Below are positions 7,958 to 17,677 of a stretch of 64,000 nucleotides of DNA, in pieces. The notes under the pieces are model-generated. The model saw only the letters and a program-made list of their open reading frames with translations. It made no database searches and had not been told where the DNA came from. Numbering within the stretch: the stretch's first letter is position 1; every line of letters begins with the position of its first letter. Location: positions 21,904 to 85,903 of the forward strand of contig NZ_CANPVO010000019.1 in NCBI RefSeq assembly GCF_947581785.1. Direction: 5' to 3'. The DNA is from Candidatus Palauibacter polyketidifaciens. Its GTDB lineage: Bacteria > Gemmatimonadota > Gemmatimonadetes > Palauibacterales > Palauibacteraceae. The translations under genes and the position numbers were made by a program.

Positions 7958-8797
7958 CTAGCCAAGGCGGACCTCGTCGCCGACCCGGACGGCGCCGGGC
8001 TCGGCCACCTCGCACTTCACGCCGACGTTCCCCTCGTTGTGGTCGAAGGCGGCGCGCAGCACCCGCGGGTCCTTCGGGAGGTCCCGCAGCGGGAGGGTGA
8101 CCATGACGCAGCGCATGCACGGCTTCGTCACCCACAGGCGCGCCCCGCCGATCTCGAGCGTGCCGCCCACCCAGTCGTTTTCGACGAACCCCTCCGCCCC
8201 CGCCACGGGTTCGATCACGAGGTTGGGCCGGAAGCGGCCGACATCGAAATCGCTCCCCGGGACGAGCCCCCGCAGATGGTCGAGGCTCGCCGTCGTCAGG
8301 GCGTGGAGGCCGGAACTGTCGAAGAACGTCCCGGGCGGCAGCTCCCACTCGGTGATCTCGTCGCGGTACGTCCGCCCGCCCTGGACGAGCCCCTCCATGT
8401 CCGGCCAATGGTATTCGCACGTCGCGCCCCCGACCGCCTCCGTCGCGAACGCGACTTCGCGGCCCAGGAGCGCACTCAGGCGGGCCTCCAACCCCTCGCG
8501 GCGAGCGCTCGACAGCGTCGTCCCATCCTCGAACCGGACGCGGATCGACGCGGCTCCGTTCTCCCGTTCGAAGCTCGCGGAGAGGCCGTAGACCGCACCC
8601 CACATCCGCGGCCGCTTCGCGCTCACCACGCGCCCGGTCTCGCGGTCGACGAGCGCGCCGGTCCGGTCGCCCTCCATGCCGCGCACCGTGATTCGGGCGG
8701 CCTCGAGGCGCTCTCCCCCCATCGACTTCACGGGATAGCGGTACAGGCTCACGACGCGCCCCACCACCATGCCGCGCGGAGCCGCCGCTTCGTCCAT
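7958..8797 (-). CDS. MOSC domain protein (molybdenum cofactor sulfurase-like)
   Basis: 279 residues. The N-terminal beta-barrel shows VVSLYRYPVKSMGGERLEAA and MEGDRTGALVD, and the MOSC core carries DVGRFRPNLVIEP and TKPCMRCVMVTL, with the conserved Cys of the family, then NEGNVGVKCEVAEPGAV. MOSC proteins handle sulfur or molybdenum-cofactor ligands, for example in N-hydroxylated-compound reduction. No molybdoenzyme is nearby. Start alternatives are the GTG at 8815, which would overlap the transporter stop as GTGA, or the ATG at 8770 just before the YPVKS motif; none has a clear ribosome site. It follows the NRAMP-like gene directly and is probably co-transcribed. Confidence 0.85.
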   Translation of the reverse strand: MDEAAAPRGMVVGRVVSLYRYPVKSMGGERLEAARITVRGMEGDRTGALVDRETGRVVSAKRPRMWGAVYGLSASFERENGAASIRVRFEDGTTLSSARREGLEARLSALLGREVAFATEAVGGATCEYHWPDMEGLVQGGRTYRDEITEWELPPGTFFDSSGLHALTTASLDHLRGLVPGSDFDVGRFRPNLVIEPVAGAEGFVENDWVGGTLEIGGARLWVTKPCMRCVMVTLPLRDLPKDPRVLRAAFDHNEGNVGVKCEVAEPGAVRVGDEVRLG

Positions 8798-8811
8798 GGC
8801 CGGGTGGGCGC

Positions 8812-10086
8812 TCACCGCACGAGCGACACGAGGTAGGCGAGGCCGGTCCCGCCGAGGAGGACGAGTCCCACCCAGGTCAGCGTCACCATGCCGCGGCCGG
8901 GCCGGTGCTCCGGCGGCACCGCCTCCGACGTCACGGCGCGGAGGTTGAAGTAGCCGAGGATGGGCGCGGTGAGGAACGCCACCGTCGTCGCGAAATCGAC
9001 CATCGCGGTGAGGCTGCCGGAGAAGCCGAGGAGAATGAAGAAGGCGATGACGGGAAGCGTGATCATGCTCCCCCAGTACACGCGGCCCACGCGGGTCACG
9101 GTGTCCTCCGCGACGTGCCCCCGCAGGTTCGCGAGCGTGCGCTCGATCGCGCGCGGGAAGCCGTCGGTCACGGCGAGGAGGCTCGAGAAGATCGTCGCCA
9201 TCGCCGCCACGAGGACGATGGGACGGGACCACGAACCCAGCGTCGTGCTGTACATGTCGACGAGTTGCGTGGAGAACACGGCCCCCGCGTCGCTGAGGGC
9301 GACGTCCGCCTGGTAGAGGACGGTGGCCCCCACCGACACGAAGATGAGGGCGAGGATGCCGGTGCCGACGAAGCCCACGAGGAAGTCGCGCTTCGCATCC
9401 GCGACCGAGGTCCGCGCGCCCGTGGTCTTGTCCTTGGCGAGCGTCCACAGGCTGCTCCACACCGCGACATCGACGGGCGACGGCATCCACCCGATGAGGG
9501 CGAGCAGGAAGGCGAAGGGGACGACGGTGCCGACGACGTCGCCCGGCCAGATGGCCAGCGTCGAGAGGTCGGCGCGCGGGGCGGCCACGAGCGCGGTCGC
9601 CACGGTCGAGAGGACGAGCATCGCGAGCAGGATCTTGATCGTGATGTCGAGGCCGCGGAAGCGCCCCACGGCGAGCACCGCCACGCAGGCGCCCATCAGC
9701 ACGGCCCCCGTCGCCGCCAGCGGCCACTCGGCGCCGAAGGCGTAGCGCGTGAGGAAGGCCATGAACATCGCCAGCGCGGCCAGCGAGATGATCGCGGTCA
9801 CGAGGGTGATGGCGAGAAAGAGCCACAGCGCCCAGGTGCCGATGTCGCGGTAGCCCTCGACCAGGCTCCGCCGGGTGGCCGCGGCGTAGCGCGCCCCGTA
9901 CTCGAAGAAGGGATACTTGAGGACGAGCGCGAAGACGATCACGCCGACGAAGGCGAACCCGGCCTCCCCCCCCGCGCGGGTGGACTGCACGAGGTGAGAG
10001 ACTCCGATGGAGGTCGCGGCCCAGATGAGCCCGGGGCCAAAGCTCCTCCAGAAGCTGGAGCGGGAACGCGCGGCGGGTTCGCTCAT
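8812..10086 (-). CDS. NRAMP-like transporter lacking the canonical metal motif
   Basis: 424 residues with about eleven membrane segments and clear NRAMP-fold similarity from the first helix (FGPGLIWAATSIGVSHLVQS) on. In classical NRAMP metal transporters the first helix carries DPGN; here that position reads GVSH. The sixth helix reads GWMPSPVDVAVWSSLW instead of the A/C-x-x-M motif. The second NRAMP-like gene of this window shares the same replacements (IGxSHxV, and PxxxDV with a following SxW), so the change is ancestral to this subgroup, not decay. The substrate is therefore unlikely to be the usual Mn/Fe. It leads a probable operon with the MOSC gene and has an inverted repeat 34 nt upstream. 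Confidence 0.8.
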   Translation of the reverse strand: MSEPAARSRSSFWRSFGPGLIWAATSIGVSHLVQSTRAGGEAGFAFVGVIVFALVLKYPFFEYGARYAAATRRSLVEGYRDIGTWALWLFLAITLVTAIISLAALAMFMAFLTRYAFGAEWPLAATGAVLMGACVAVLAVGRFRGLDITIKILLAMLVLSTVATALVAAPRADLSTLAIWPGDVVGTVVPFAFLLALIGWMPSPVDVAVWSSLWTLAKDKTTGARTSVADAKRDFLVGFVGTGILALIFVSVGATVLYQADVALSDAGAVFSTQLVDMYSTTLGSWSRPIVLVAAMATIFSSLLAVTDGFPRAIERTLANLRGHVAEDTVTRVGRVYWGSMITLPVIAFFILLGFSGSLTAMVDFATTVAFLTAPILGYFNLRAVTSEAVPPEHRPGRGMVTLTWVGLVLLGGTGLAYLVSLVR

Positions 10087-10119
10087 TGGGCTTCCTCCGG
10101 CCGGACGTGGGCGGCGGGG

Positions 10120-10152
10120 CCTGGCAGCCCGGTCTCGGCACCCGCTGCCAGG
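10120..10152. promoter_or_regulatory. Inverted repeat CCTGGCAGC / GCTGCCAGG upstream of the NRAMP-like gene
   Basis: Nine-bp perfect arms (10120-10128, 10144-10152) with a 15-nt spacer, between the divergent NRAMP-like and M14 genes. The same eight-bp arms occur at 20858-20878 in front of the second NRAMP-like gene, which makes a shared operator or leader hairpin plausible. Confidence 0.45.
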
Positions 10153-10266
10153 ATCGGATGGGCCTGAGGATGCGCCATCGCCGCCCCGGCGTGCAACGCA
10201 TCGTGCAACCCTGCGGCGATCGTGCGATAGTGAGTCGACGGCCGCCCGTTCCCCGTACCCGGAGAT

Positions 10267-12915
10267 GTGCCCGTGCTATCCACGCTCGCGCTCGCTGCCG
10301 CGATCCAGCTGCCCGCCCAGGCGCAGGAACTCGTGCCCGGAACGCGCTACGACCCCGACATCCCGACGCTCGAAGAGGTGGCGGGACACGGCTTCCGCGA
10401 GGTCGTCACGCCGCCGGACGACGTGATCCGGTACATCGAAGCGCTCGCCGCGGCGGCGCCGGAGCGGACGCGTCTGATCCAGTACGCGGAGAGCTGGGAG
10501 GGGCGGCCGCTCGTCGTCCTCGTCATCGGTTCGGCGGAACGCATGGCGCGGCTCGACGAGGTCAAGGCCGGGATCGCGCGGCTCGCGGATCCCCGCCGCC
10601 TCTCCGACGAGGAGGCGGAGGCGCTGCTGGCCGAGCTTCCGGTCGTCACCGCGCTGATGCACTCGATTCACGGCGACGAGATCAGCCCCAGCGGCGCGGC
10701 AATGGCCGAAGCCTATCACCTGCTCGCGGCGACGGGGGATCCGGACGTCGACCTCATCCTCTCGGAGTCGCTCGTCCTCATCGATCCCCTCGAGAACCCG
10801 GACGGGCGGAACCGCTTCGTGTACCAGAACTCGGTCGCGCAGGCGCGCTGGCCGGACGAGGCCCGCGTCTCCGCCGAGCACGACCCGCCGTGGCCCGGCG
10901 GCCGCGGCAACCACTACCTGTTCGACCTCAACCGGGACCTCTTCATCCAGAGCCAGGTCGAGACCCGGGGGAAGGTGGACGTCTTTCTCGAATTCCGGCC
11001 CCACATTGTCGCGGACCTGCACGAGATGGGAGGGGACGCGACCTACTTCTTCCCGCCGACGGCGCCGCCCTCCAACCCCTGGTTCGGGGAGCGGCAGGTT
11101 GCGCTCATGGACGTGTTCGGGGAGGCGATCGCGGCGCGCTTCGACGCACGCGGGTTCGCGTACTTCAACCGGGACGTGTACGACCTCTTCTATCCGGGGT
11201 ACGTGGACATGTGGCCGATGGGTTACGGCGCGCTCGGAATGACGTACGAGCAGGCGGGTTCGGGGGGCCTCAGGCTCCGGCAGTCGGATGACGATCTGCT
11301 CACCTACGGCGACGGCGTGCTGCACCACTTCACGGCGGGGATCGAGACCGCGCTCACGGCCGCGCGGAACCGGGACCGGATCCTGCGGGACTACCTGGCG
11401 TACCTGCGCGAGGGGATCGCGCTCGGAGAGCGGGGGCCGGCCGAGATCGTGCTGCACTCGGCGCACGACCCGGGGATGGCGGAGCGGCTCGCCCTCATGC
11501 TCGTCGAGAACGGGATCGAGGTGTTTCGTGCCGCCGGTCCGGTGACGGCCGACGACCGGACGCTGCCCGCCGCTTCGAGCTTCATCGTGCCGCTCGACCA
11601 GCCCGCGCACCGCCTCATTCACAACCTGCTCGACGCGCACGTTCCGATGGAGGAGGAGTTCGTGCAGCGGCAGATCGAGCGCCGCGCGAACCGGCAGCCG
11701 GACGAGATCTACGACCTGACGGCGTGGAGCCAGCCGCTGCTCTGGGACGTGGAGGCGATCGAGACCGCGGCGACGGGGGCACGGGGCGCGGCGTTGACCG
11801 CGAGCGACGCCGCCGCGCGTCCGGAGGTGGCCGGCGACGCGGGCGGAGTCGAGTCCGCCGACCCGCTGCCCGAGGCGCTCGTCGGTTACCTCGTCCCGTG
11901 GGGCACGAACGGGGCCGCGGCGGTCGCCGAGGCGCTGCGCGAGGGCCTCCGCGTCCGGGCCGCCGGTGCGGAGTTCACGCTGGACGGCCGCCGCTTCGGC
12001 GTCGGCACCGCCATCCTCCGGTCAGCCGAAAACGGCCCGGATCTGCGCCACCGCCTGGCCGGCATCGCCGCCCGGCACCGCGCCGAGGTCGTGCCCATCG
12101 ACGACGCGTACGTGCGCGAGGGCATGTCGCTCGGCAGCCGTTACGTCCGGGCGCTGCGCGAGCCGCGCGTGCTCCTCGTCTACGACGCCCCGGGCGGGAG
12201 CTACTCCGTGGGCTGGACGCGCTACGTCCTCGAGCGGCGCTACGGCCAGCGCGCGACGGCCGTGCGGGCGTCCAGCCTCGGCCGGGCGCGGCTCTCCGAC
12301 TACGACGTGGTCGTGTTCCCGAGCGGCAACTACGGATCCGCGGTCGGCGAGGGGATGCTGGACCGTCTCCGCGCCTGGATGCGCGATGGCGGCACGCTGA
12401 TCACGATGGCGGAGTCATCCCGCTGGGCCTCGCGGGCGGGGCTCCTCGCCACCGACACCGAGCGCCGGGGCGGCCGCGCCGAGGGCGACGACCCGCCGGA
12501 GCCCGAAACCCCCGAGCAACCCATCGAGTACCTCGATGCGATCTCTCCCGCAGACGAATCGCCGGAGGGCGTGCCCGGCGCGATCCTGCGCACGCTGCTC
12601 GACACGGAACACTGGCTCGCCGCCGGCACCGATGGCGAGATCGGCGTCCTCGTCACGGGCTCCCGCGTCTTCCGTCCGGTCACGCTCGACGAGGGCACGA
12701 ACGTGGGACGCTACGCCGACCTCGAGGATCTCGTCCTGAGCGGCATCGTGTGGGAGGAGTCGCGCCCGCAACTGGCGAGCAAGGCCTTCCTCATCCACCA
12801 ACCCGTCGGCCGCGGCCAGCTCGTCGCCTTCGCCGAAGACCCGAACTACCGCGCCTACACCGAGGCGACGCAACTCCTGTTCATGAACGCCGTCCTCCTC
12901 GGCCCCGGCCGCTAG
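10267..12915 (+). CDS. Secreted M14-family zinc carboxypeptidase with C-terminal GATase1-like domain
   Basis: 882 residues from a GTG start, with a short signal peptide ending AQAQ. The metallopeptidase domain has the zinc motif HxxE as His135-Gly-Asp-Glu138, the DLNRD segment and VADLHEMG with the third zinc His. From about residue 620 on, the protein has a flavodoxin-like domain (RVLLVYDAPGGSYSVGWTRYVLE, VVFPSGNYG, DGGTLITMAES) resembling class I glutamine amidotransferase/ThuA folds without an obvious catalytic Cys. This two-domain layout is common among secreted M14 proteins of Gemmatimonadota. Likely a periplasmic or extracellular peptidase. It ends at a bidirectional terminator shared with the S9 gene. 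Confidence 0.87.
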   Translation: MPVLSTLALAAAIQLPAQAQELVPGTRYDPDIPTLEEVAGHGFREVVTPPDDVIRYIEALAAAAPERTRLIQYAESWEGRPLVVLVIGSAERMARLDEVKAGIARLADPRRLSDEEAEALLAELPVVTALMHSIHGDEISPSGAAMAEAYHLLAATGDPDVDLILSESLVLIDPLENPDGRNRFVYQNSVAQARWPDEARVSAEHDPPWPGGRGNHYLFDLNRDLFIQSQVETRGKVDVFLEFRPHIVADLHEMGGDATYFFPPTAPPSNPWFGERQVALMDVFGEAIAARFDARGFAYFNRDVYDLFYPGYVDMWPMGYGALGMTYEQAGSGGLRLRQSDDDLLTYGDGVLHHFTAGIETALTAARNRDRILRDYLAYLREGIALGERGPAEIVLHSAHDPGMAERLALMLVENGIEVFRAAGPVTADDRTLPAASSFIVPLDQPAHRLIHNLLDAHVPMEEEFVQRQIERRANRQPDEIYDLTAWSQPLLWDVEAIETAATGARGAALTASDAAARPEVAGDAGGVESADPLPEALVGYLVPWGTNGAAAVAEALREGLRVRAAGAEFTLDGRRFGVGTAILRSAENGPDLRHRLAGIAARHRAEVVPIDDAYVREGMSLGSRYVRALREPRVLLVYDAPGGSYSVGWTRYVLERRYGQRATAVRASSLGRARLSDYDVVVFPSGNYGSAVGEGMLDRLRAWMRDGGTLITMAESSRWASRAGLLATDTERRGGRAEGDDPPEPETPEQPIEYLDAISPADESPEGVPGAILRTLLDTEHWLAAGTDGEIGVLVTGSRVFRPVTLDEGTNVGRYADLEDLVLSGIVWEESRPQLASKAFLIHQPVGRGQLVAFAEDPNYRAYTEATQLLFMNAVLLGPGR

Positions 12916-12992
12916 GGCTCGCGGGTCTTCCTCCGAGCCGGAAATTGCAAAACCACGACCACAGACGTTGCAGATCGCCAAACGGGCCCGTC

Positions 12993-13016
12993 GCCGGGGC
13001 GCGAAAACGCCCCGGC
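12993..13016. terminator. GC-rich hairpin between convergent peptidase genes
   Basis: GCCGGGGCG-cgaaaa-CGCCCCGGC, nine perfect pairs with a 6-nt loop, between the M14 stop (12915) and the S9 stop (13033). Likely terminates both genes; no long T-tract on either side. Confidence 0.6.
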
Positions 13017-13032
13017 CGGCCCGATTTGATCG

Positions 13033-15111
13033 TCAGGAGCTGGCGTCGTCGGAGACGGCGCGGGTGGTGTCGTCGTCGTGCGTGCCGAACTTCTCGAACC
13101 AGGTGCGCAGGAAGAGCTGCGTGCGCAGGAAGTTCGACGGCGTGCTGCTCGTCCCGTGCCACTCGTTGCGGAAGCGGATCATCGCCGTCGGCACCCGCTC
13201 CATCTTGAGCGCCTGGTAGTACTCCTCCGTCTGCGGCATCGGCGTCCGCAGGTCCATCTCCCCCGTCATGAGCATGGTCGGCGTCGTCACGTTGCCCACG
13301 TACATGAGCGGCGAGCGGCGCAGGTGCTCGGAGGGATCGTCCCACGGGAAGTGCTCGAAGTTGCGGTACCAGCCGGGGCCGTCCGTCGTCCCCACGAAGG
13401 AGAGCCAGTTCGTGACCGGGCAGTTCGCCGAGGCGGCCCGGAAGCGGTCGGTGTGGCCGACGACCCATGAGGTGAGCACGCCGCCGCCGGAGCAGCCGTA
13501 CACGAACATGTTGTCCTCGTCGACGTAGCCGCGCTCGATGACCTCGTCCACGCCCGCCATCAGGTCATCGAAATCCTGCGACGGATAGGCGTTCTTGATC
13601 GCGTTCCCGAAGTCCGTCCCGTACCCGGAGCTGCCGCGCGGGTTGGTGTAGACGACGACGTAGCCGTTCGCGGCGTGCTCCTGCCAGCCGAAGTTGAACC
13701 CGGTGTTGTACATCCCGTGCGGTCCGCCGTGGATCGACAGGATGAGCGGATACTTCTTCGACGGATCGAAGTCGGGCGGCTTCACGATCCAGCCCTGGAT
13801 GTCCCAGTCGCCCACCGACTTGTACCAGATCTCCTCGACCTCGCCGAGCGTGACGCCCGCCAACACGTCGTCGTTCACGTTCGTGAGCTGCATGACGTTG
13901 CCGCCGTCGTCGAGATCGAAGGAGACGACGTCGCCGGGACCGTGCGGCTCGGTCAGCGTGCCCATCGCCTTCCCGTCGTCCGTGAAGGAGCTGAGGCTGA
14001 GGAGGTGGTTGCCGCTCGTCACCTGCGTCACGCCGCCATCCACGGAGGCGAAGTGCAGGTTGCGCGTGCCCTCGCGGTTCACGTTGAAGTAGACGCCGCT
14101 CCCGTCGGGCGCCCACATGAGCTGCGGGCTCCCCCGCATGCCGCGGTCGAAGTCGCCCGAAATCTGACGCACGCCGGAGCCGTCCGGGTTCATCACGTAG
14201 AGGTGGGAGTTCCGGTAGGTGTCGTCGTTCCAGTCCTGTCCGGAATAGGCGACGAGGCTGCCGTCGGGCGAGGGATAGGCGCCCCCGTCCGGCCCGTGCC
14301 GCGTCGTGAGCTGCCGGATCGCGCCCGAGGCGACGTTCACCGCGTAGATCTCGGACTCGCGCCAGTTGTACTCGGAGTCCTCCTCCCGCAGCGACGAGAA
14401 GTAGATCTCGGTCCCGTCCGCGCTCCACTGGGGGTTGCCGTGGTTCCACATGCCGTCGGTGAGCTGCCGCGGCGTGCCGCCATCGGCCGGGACGACGAAG
14501 ACGTGGGAGTGGCCCTGGTCGACGTATCCGCGGCGGTCCTGACGGTAGTCCATGCGGGTGACGATCTTCGGGCCTTCCGTCCACTTCGCGCCGTCCGGGC
14601 GGCTCGGCAGGTCGATCGGCCAGCTCTCCTCGTCCTCGACCAGCATCGTGAACGCGATGTGCGTGCCGTCCGGCGACCAGCGCAGGCTGCCGGGCGAGTG
14701 CTCCAGCCGCGTGATCTGGGTCGTCGCGCCCTCCGCGTCCATCCAGCGCACGAAGATCTGCGAGCCCTCCGGCTCACCCGACGCCGTGAAGGCGATGCGC
14801 GTGCCGTCCGGGGACCAGATCGCGCCGGACCCGTCGATCAGCTCCCGCTTGCGGGTGCCGTCGGCGTTCATGATGTAGAGCGTGGACTCCCAGCGGTCGT
14901 TGATCTGGTCGATCCAGCCGCGCGTGTAGACGACGTGGCGGCCGTCCGGGGAGATCTGGGGATTGGATACCCGTTCCCAGTCCATGTACATGTCGAGGGA
15001 GAGGGTTTTCATCCCGTCGCCGTTCTGGGCCGAAACCGGCGCGGAGTCGGCCAGGCCGAAGAACGAGAGGAGAACGAGACTCGCAAGAGCGATGCGGGCG
15101 GCGCGATACAT
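13033..15111 (-). CDS. Secreted S9 prolyl oligopeptidase-family peptidase
   Basis: 692 residues. The ATG at 15111 has a strong AGGAGG seven nt upstream and starts a signal peptide ending near PVSAQ. Residues about 45-430 are a seven-bladed beta-propeller with repeated PD40-type motifs (WSPDGTRIAFT, WSADGTEIYFSS, YPSPDGSLVAYSG). The alpha/beta hydrolase domain follows with the nucleophile in YGCSGGG (Ser541), Asp620 in GEMDLRTP and His652 in NEWHGTS. The domain order matches dipeptidyl aminopeptidase/acylaminoacyl-peptidases (S9C), which cleave short peptides entering through the propeller. Monocistronic and divergent from the next gene. Confidence 0.92.
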   Translation of the reverse strand: MYRAARIALASLVLLSFFGLADSAPVSAQNGDGMKTLSLDMYMDWERVSNPQISPDGRHVVYTRGWIDQINDRWESTLYIMNADGTRKRELIDGSGAIWSPDGTRIAFTASGEPEGSQIFVRWMDAEGATTQITRLEHSPGSLRWSPDGTHIAFTMLVEDEESWPIDLPSRPDGAKWTEGPKIVTRMDYRQDRRGYVDQGHSHVFVVPADGGTPRQLTDGMWNHGNPQWSADGTEIYFSSLREEDSEYNWRESEIYAVNVASGAIRQLTTRHGPDGGAYPSPDGSLVAYSGQDWNDDTYRNSHLYVMNPDGSGVRQISGDFDRGMRGSPQLMWAPDGSGVYFNVNREGTRNLHFASVDGGVTQVTSGNHLLSLSSFTDDGKAMGTLTEPHGPGDVVSFDLDDGGNVMQLTNVNDDVLAGVTLGEVEEIWYKSVGDWDIQGWIVKPPDFDPSKKYPLILSIHGGPHGMYNTGFNFGWQEHAANGYVVVYTNPRGSSGYGTDFGNAIKNAYPSQDFDDLMAGVDEVIERGYVDEDNMFVYGCSGGGVLTSWVVGHTDRFRAASANCPVTNWLSFVGTTDGPGWYRNFEHFPWDDPSEHLRRSPLMYVGNVTTPTMLMTGEMDLRTPMPQTEEYYQALKMERVPTAMIRFRNEWHGTSSTPSNFLRTQLFLRTWFEKFGTHDDDTTRAVSDDASS

Positions 15112-15328
15112 GATGACCTCCTGCCGAAAGCGGGATATGTGCAGATCTGCAACGTACACGGGGGAATGTGGGGAAGGAAACCATCGGGGCGGCGCGGACG
15201 CCGGCGTGCGTGCCGGCGTGGTGCCGGCGCGGGCGCTGGCGTCTCCGCCCGGTGGGAACGCAGCTTGCATGCGATGGTCGTCTGCATGTGTCATCGATGA
15301 CAGGACGGAATTTCGGGAGAGGGATCTC

Positions 15329-17677
15329 ATGAATCGGCGAATTCTTTTGGTGGCAGCGGGGCTGGCGCTGGCGGGTCCGGCGGTCGTGGGCGCGCAGCAG
15401 TTCGGCGGTGCGCTGGCCTTGAGCGGCGACCAGGTGCTGGTGGGCGAGGCGGGCAACGGCACGATGTCCGGCATCGTGTGGATCTACGGCCGCACGGCCT
15501 CGGGCTGGGCGGAGACGGGGCGGGTCACGGTCTCCGACGAAGTGCGCGTCCCGGATGGGTTCGGCCGCGCGATCGCCACGCGGGGGAACTGGCTGTGGGC
15601 GGGCGCGCCGCTCGAAGCGGACGGGGCCGGCGCGGTGTACGTGTTCCTCGCGGACGGAGCGGGGGGCTGGGAGCAGGTCGACCGGCTCGATGCGCCGGAG
15701 GGCGCGGCGGCCTTCGGGAGCGCGATCGCCCTGGCCGAGGGCGTCGCGATCGTGTCCTCCCCCGGAGCGGACGACGGACGAGGGGCGGTGTTCTCGTATA
15801 CGCTCGACTCTGACGGGACCGCATCCGCGGGCATGGCGCTGCGGCGGAGGGAGAACGTGGCGACCGAGGGATTCGGCGCAGCGCTGGCCTTCGACGGCGA
15901 GACGCTGCTGGTCGGCACGCGGGACGCGGGTGACGCGCCGCCGGTCGTGTTCGCGTTCGAGCGCGACGGTGCGGGGGCGTGGATGGCCGAGGGCACGCTC
16001 GAGGCCGCGTCGCTGCCGGAGCGCAGCGGCTACGGCGCCTCGCTCGCCGTTCGGGACGGCTTCGCCCTCGTGGGCGCTCCGAGGCTCAGGGAGAGCGGCG
16101 GGGCGGTGTTCGCCTTCTCTCGCGGGGCGGACGGCTGGGCGATGGAAGCCCGCCTCGGCCCGCTCCTGCCCGAACCCAACGCGCAGTTCGGGTCCTCCCT
16201 CGGCTTCGACGGCAACGACATCCTCATCGGGGCTTCGGGCAGCGGCATGGGCGCCGGCACCCTGTATGCCTACCGGCGCGATGCGGCCGGGGAGTGGAGC
16301 GACGCGTCCATCCTCCTTCGGTCTCCTCTGGGCGACCGCTCCGGTTTCTCCGGCGCGGCCCACGTCTCCGGCGACCACCTCGTCGTCGGCGCGACCGGCA
16401 TGGATTCCGGGGCGGGCGCCGCCGTCGTCTACGAGCGCTCGGCCGCCGGCACCTGGGAGGAGGGCGGCACGCTCGTCAACGACTACCGCGGCTTCCCCGC
16501 GATCGCCGGCGAGGAGATCGAGTGCAGCGAGGGGCACGCGGATGTGTTCGAGTGCCGGGACGTGAACATCACCGCCTTCATGCCGATCAAGGATCTCGGC
16601 GGCACCCGGGCCACGCGCGTCAACGACATCTGGGGCTGGACCGACCCGGAGACGGGGCGCGAGATCGCGATCGTCGGCCGTACGGACGGCACGTCGTTCG
16701 TCGACGTCAGCGACCCGTACCACCCGCGCTTCCTCGGCGACCTGCCCGCCACCGAGGGGTCGCGGCACATGATCTGGCGCGACATCAAGGTGTACCGCGA
16801 CCACGCCTACATCGTCGCGGACGCGGCGCTCGAGCACGGCGTGCAGGTGTTCGACCTCCGGCAGCTGCGCGACGTGGGGGCGGAACCCGTGACCTTCGGG
16901 GAGACGTTCCTCTATGACGGGATTCACTCGGCCCACAACATCGTCATCAACGAGGAGACCGGCTTCGCCTATGCCGTCGGGAACAGCGGCGGAGGCGAAA
17001 CCTGCGGCGGCGGCCTCCACATGATCGATCTCTCGGAGCCGGCCCAGCCCGTCTTCGCCGGCTGCTTCGCGCAGGAGGGGACGGGACGCCGGGGCACGGG
17101 TTACGTGCACGATGCGCAGTGCGTCATCTACCGCGGCCCCGACACCGAACACGCGGGCAAGGAGATCTGCCTGGGTTCGAACGAGACGGCGTTCAACATC
17201 GCGGACGTGAGCGACAAGGACGCGCCGGTCGGTCTCGCCACGATCGACTATCCGAACGTCGCGTACGCGCACCAGGGCTGGCTCACCGACGACCACCGCT
17301 ACTTCTACATGAACGACGAGGGGGATGAGCCGCAGGGTCTTGTGGAGGGGACGCGCACGCTGGTGTGGGATGTGACGGACCTCGACGATCCGATTCTCGT
17401 CACCGAGTACATCGCGGAGACGACGGCCACCGATCACAACCTCTACGTTGTCGGCGACCTCATGTACCAGTCGAACTACTCCGCCGGCTTCCGCGTCCTC
17501 GACATTTCGGACCCGGAGAACCCGGTCGAGATCGGCTTCTTCGACACCTCGCCCTACCAGGGGGGCGCGTCGTGGAGCAACTACCCCTACTTCGAGAGCG
17601 GGACGATCGCGGTGACGGGGACGGGTGACGGGCTCTTCCTGCTCAAGAACATGGCGAGACCCCGCCTCGTGCCGTGA
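15329..17677 (+). CDS. Secreted choice-of-anchor B family protein (FG-GAP-like and LVIVD repeats)
   Basis: 782 residues. Start chosen at the ATG that opens a signal peptide ending PAVVGAQQ, with GGAGAGGG-like purine run before it (GGGAGAGGGATC). The N-terminal ~380 residues are FG-GAP-like propeller repeats (GFGRAIATRGNWLWAGAP, AFGSAIALAEGVAIVSSP, GFSGAAHVSGDHLVVGAT). The rest has the choice-of-anchor B pattern of LVIVD repeats: FVDVSDPYHPRFLGDLP, FDLRQLRDV, HNIVINEETGFAYAVG, VHDAQCVIYRGPD, AHQGWLTDDHRYFYMNDEGDE. Such proteins are exported and of unknown function. The gene overlaps the next one as GTGA. Confidence 0.85.
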   Translation: MNRRILLVAAGLALAGPAVVGAQQFGGALALSGDQVLVGEAGNGTMSGIVWIYGRTASGWAETGRVTVSDEVRVPDGFGRAIATRGNWLWAGAPLEADGAGAVYVFLADGAGGWEQVDRLDAPEGAAAFGSAIALAEGVAIVSSPGADDGRGAVFSYTLDSDGTASAGMALRRRENVATEGFGAALAFDGETLLVGTRDAGDAPPVVFAFERDGAGAWMAEGTLEAASLPERSGYGASLAVRDGFALVGAPRLRESGGAVFAFSRGADGWAMEARLGPLLPEPNAQFGSSLGFDGNDILIGASGSGMGAGTLYAYRRDAAGEWSDASILLRSPLGDRSGFSGAAHVSGDHLVVGATGMDSGAGAAVVYERSAAGTWEEGGTLVNDYRGFPAIAGEEIECSEGHADVFECRDVNITAFMPIKDLGGTRATRVNDIWGWTDPETGREIAIVGRTDGTSFVDVSDPYHPRFLGDLPATEGSRHMIWRDIKVYRDHAYIVADAALEHGVQVFDLRQLRDVGAEPVTFGETFLYDGIHSAHNIVINEETGFAYAVGNSGGGETCGGGLHMIDLSEPAQPVFAGCFAQEGTGRRGTGYVHDAQCVIYRGPDTEHAGKEICLGSNETAFNIADVSDKDAPVGLATIDYPNVAYAHQGWLTDDHRYFYMNDEGDEPQGLVEGTRTLVWDVTDLDDPILVTEYIAETTATDHNLYVVGDLMYQSNYSAGFRVLDISDPENPVEIGFFDTSPYQGGASWSNYPYFESGTIAVTGTGDGLFLLKNMARPRLVP

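Noticed and set aside
15180..15260. GTGCCGGCG-like short repeats in the S9 / choice-of-anchor B gap
   Set aside because: Short, imperfect and GC-rich; compatible with chance in this base composition.
13685..17437. Long frames opposite the S9 peptidase and the choice-of-anchor B genes
   Set aside because: Typical GC-rich shadow frames with Arg/Ala/Asp-rich composition and no recognisable domain.
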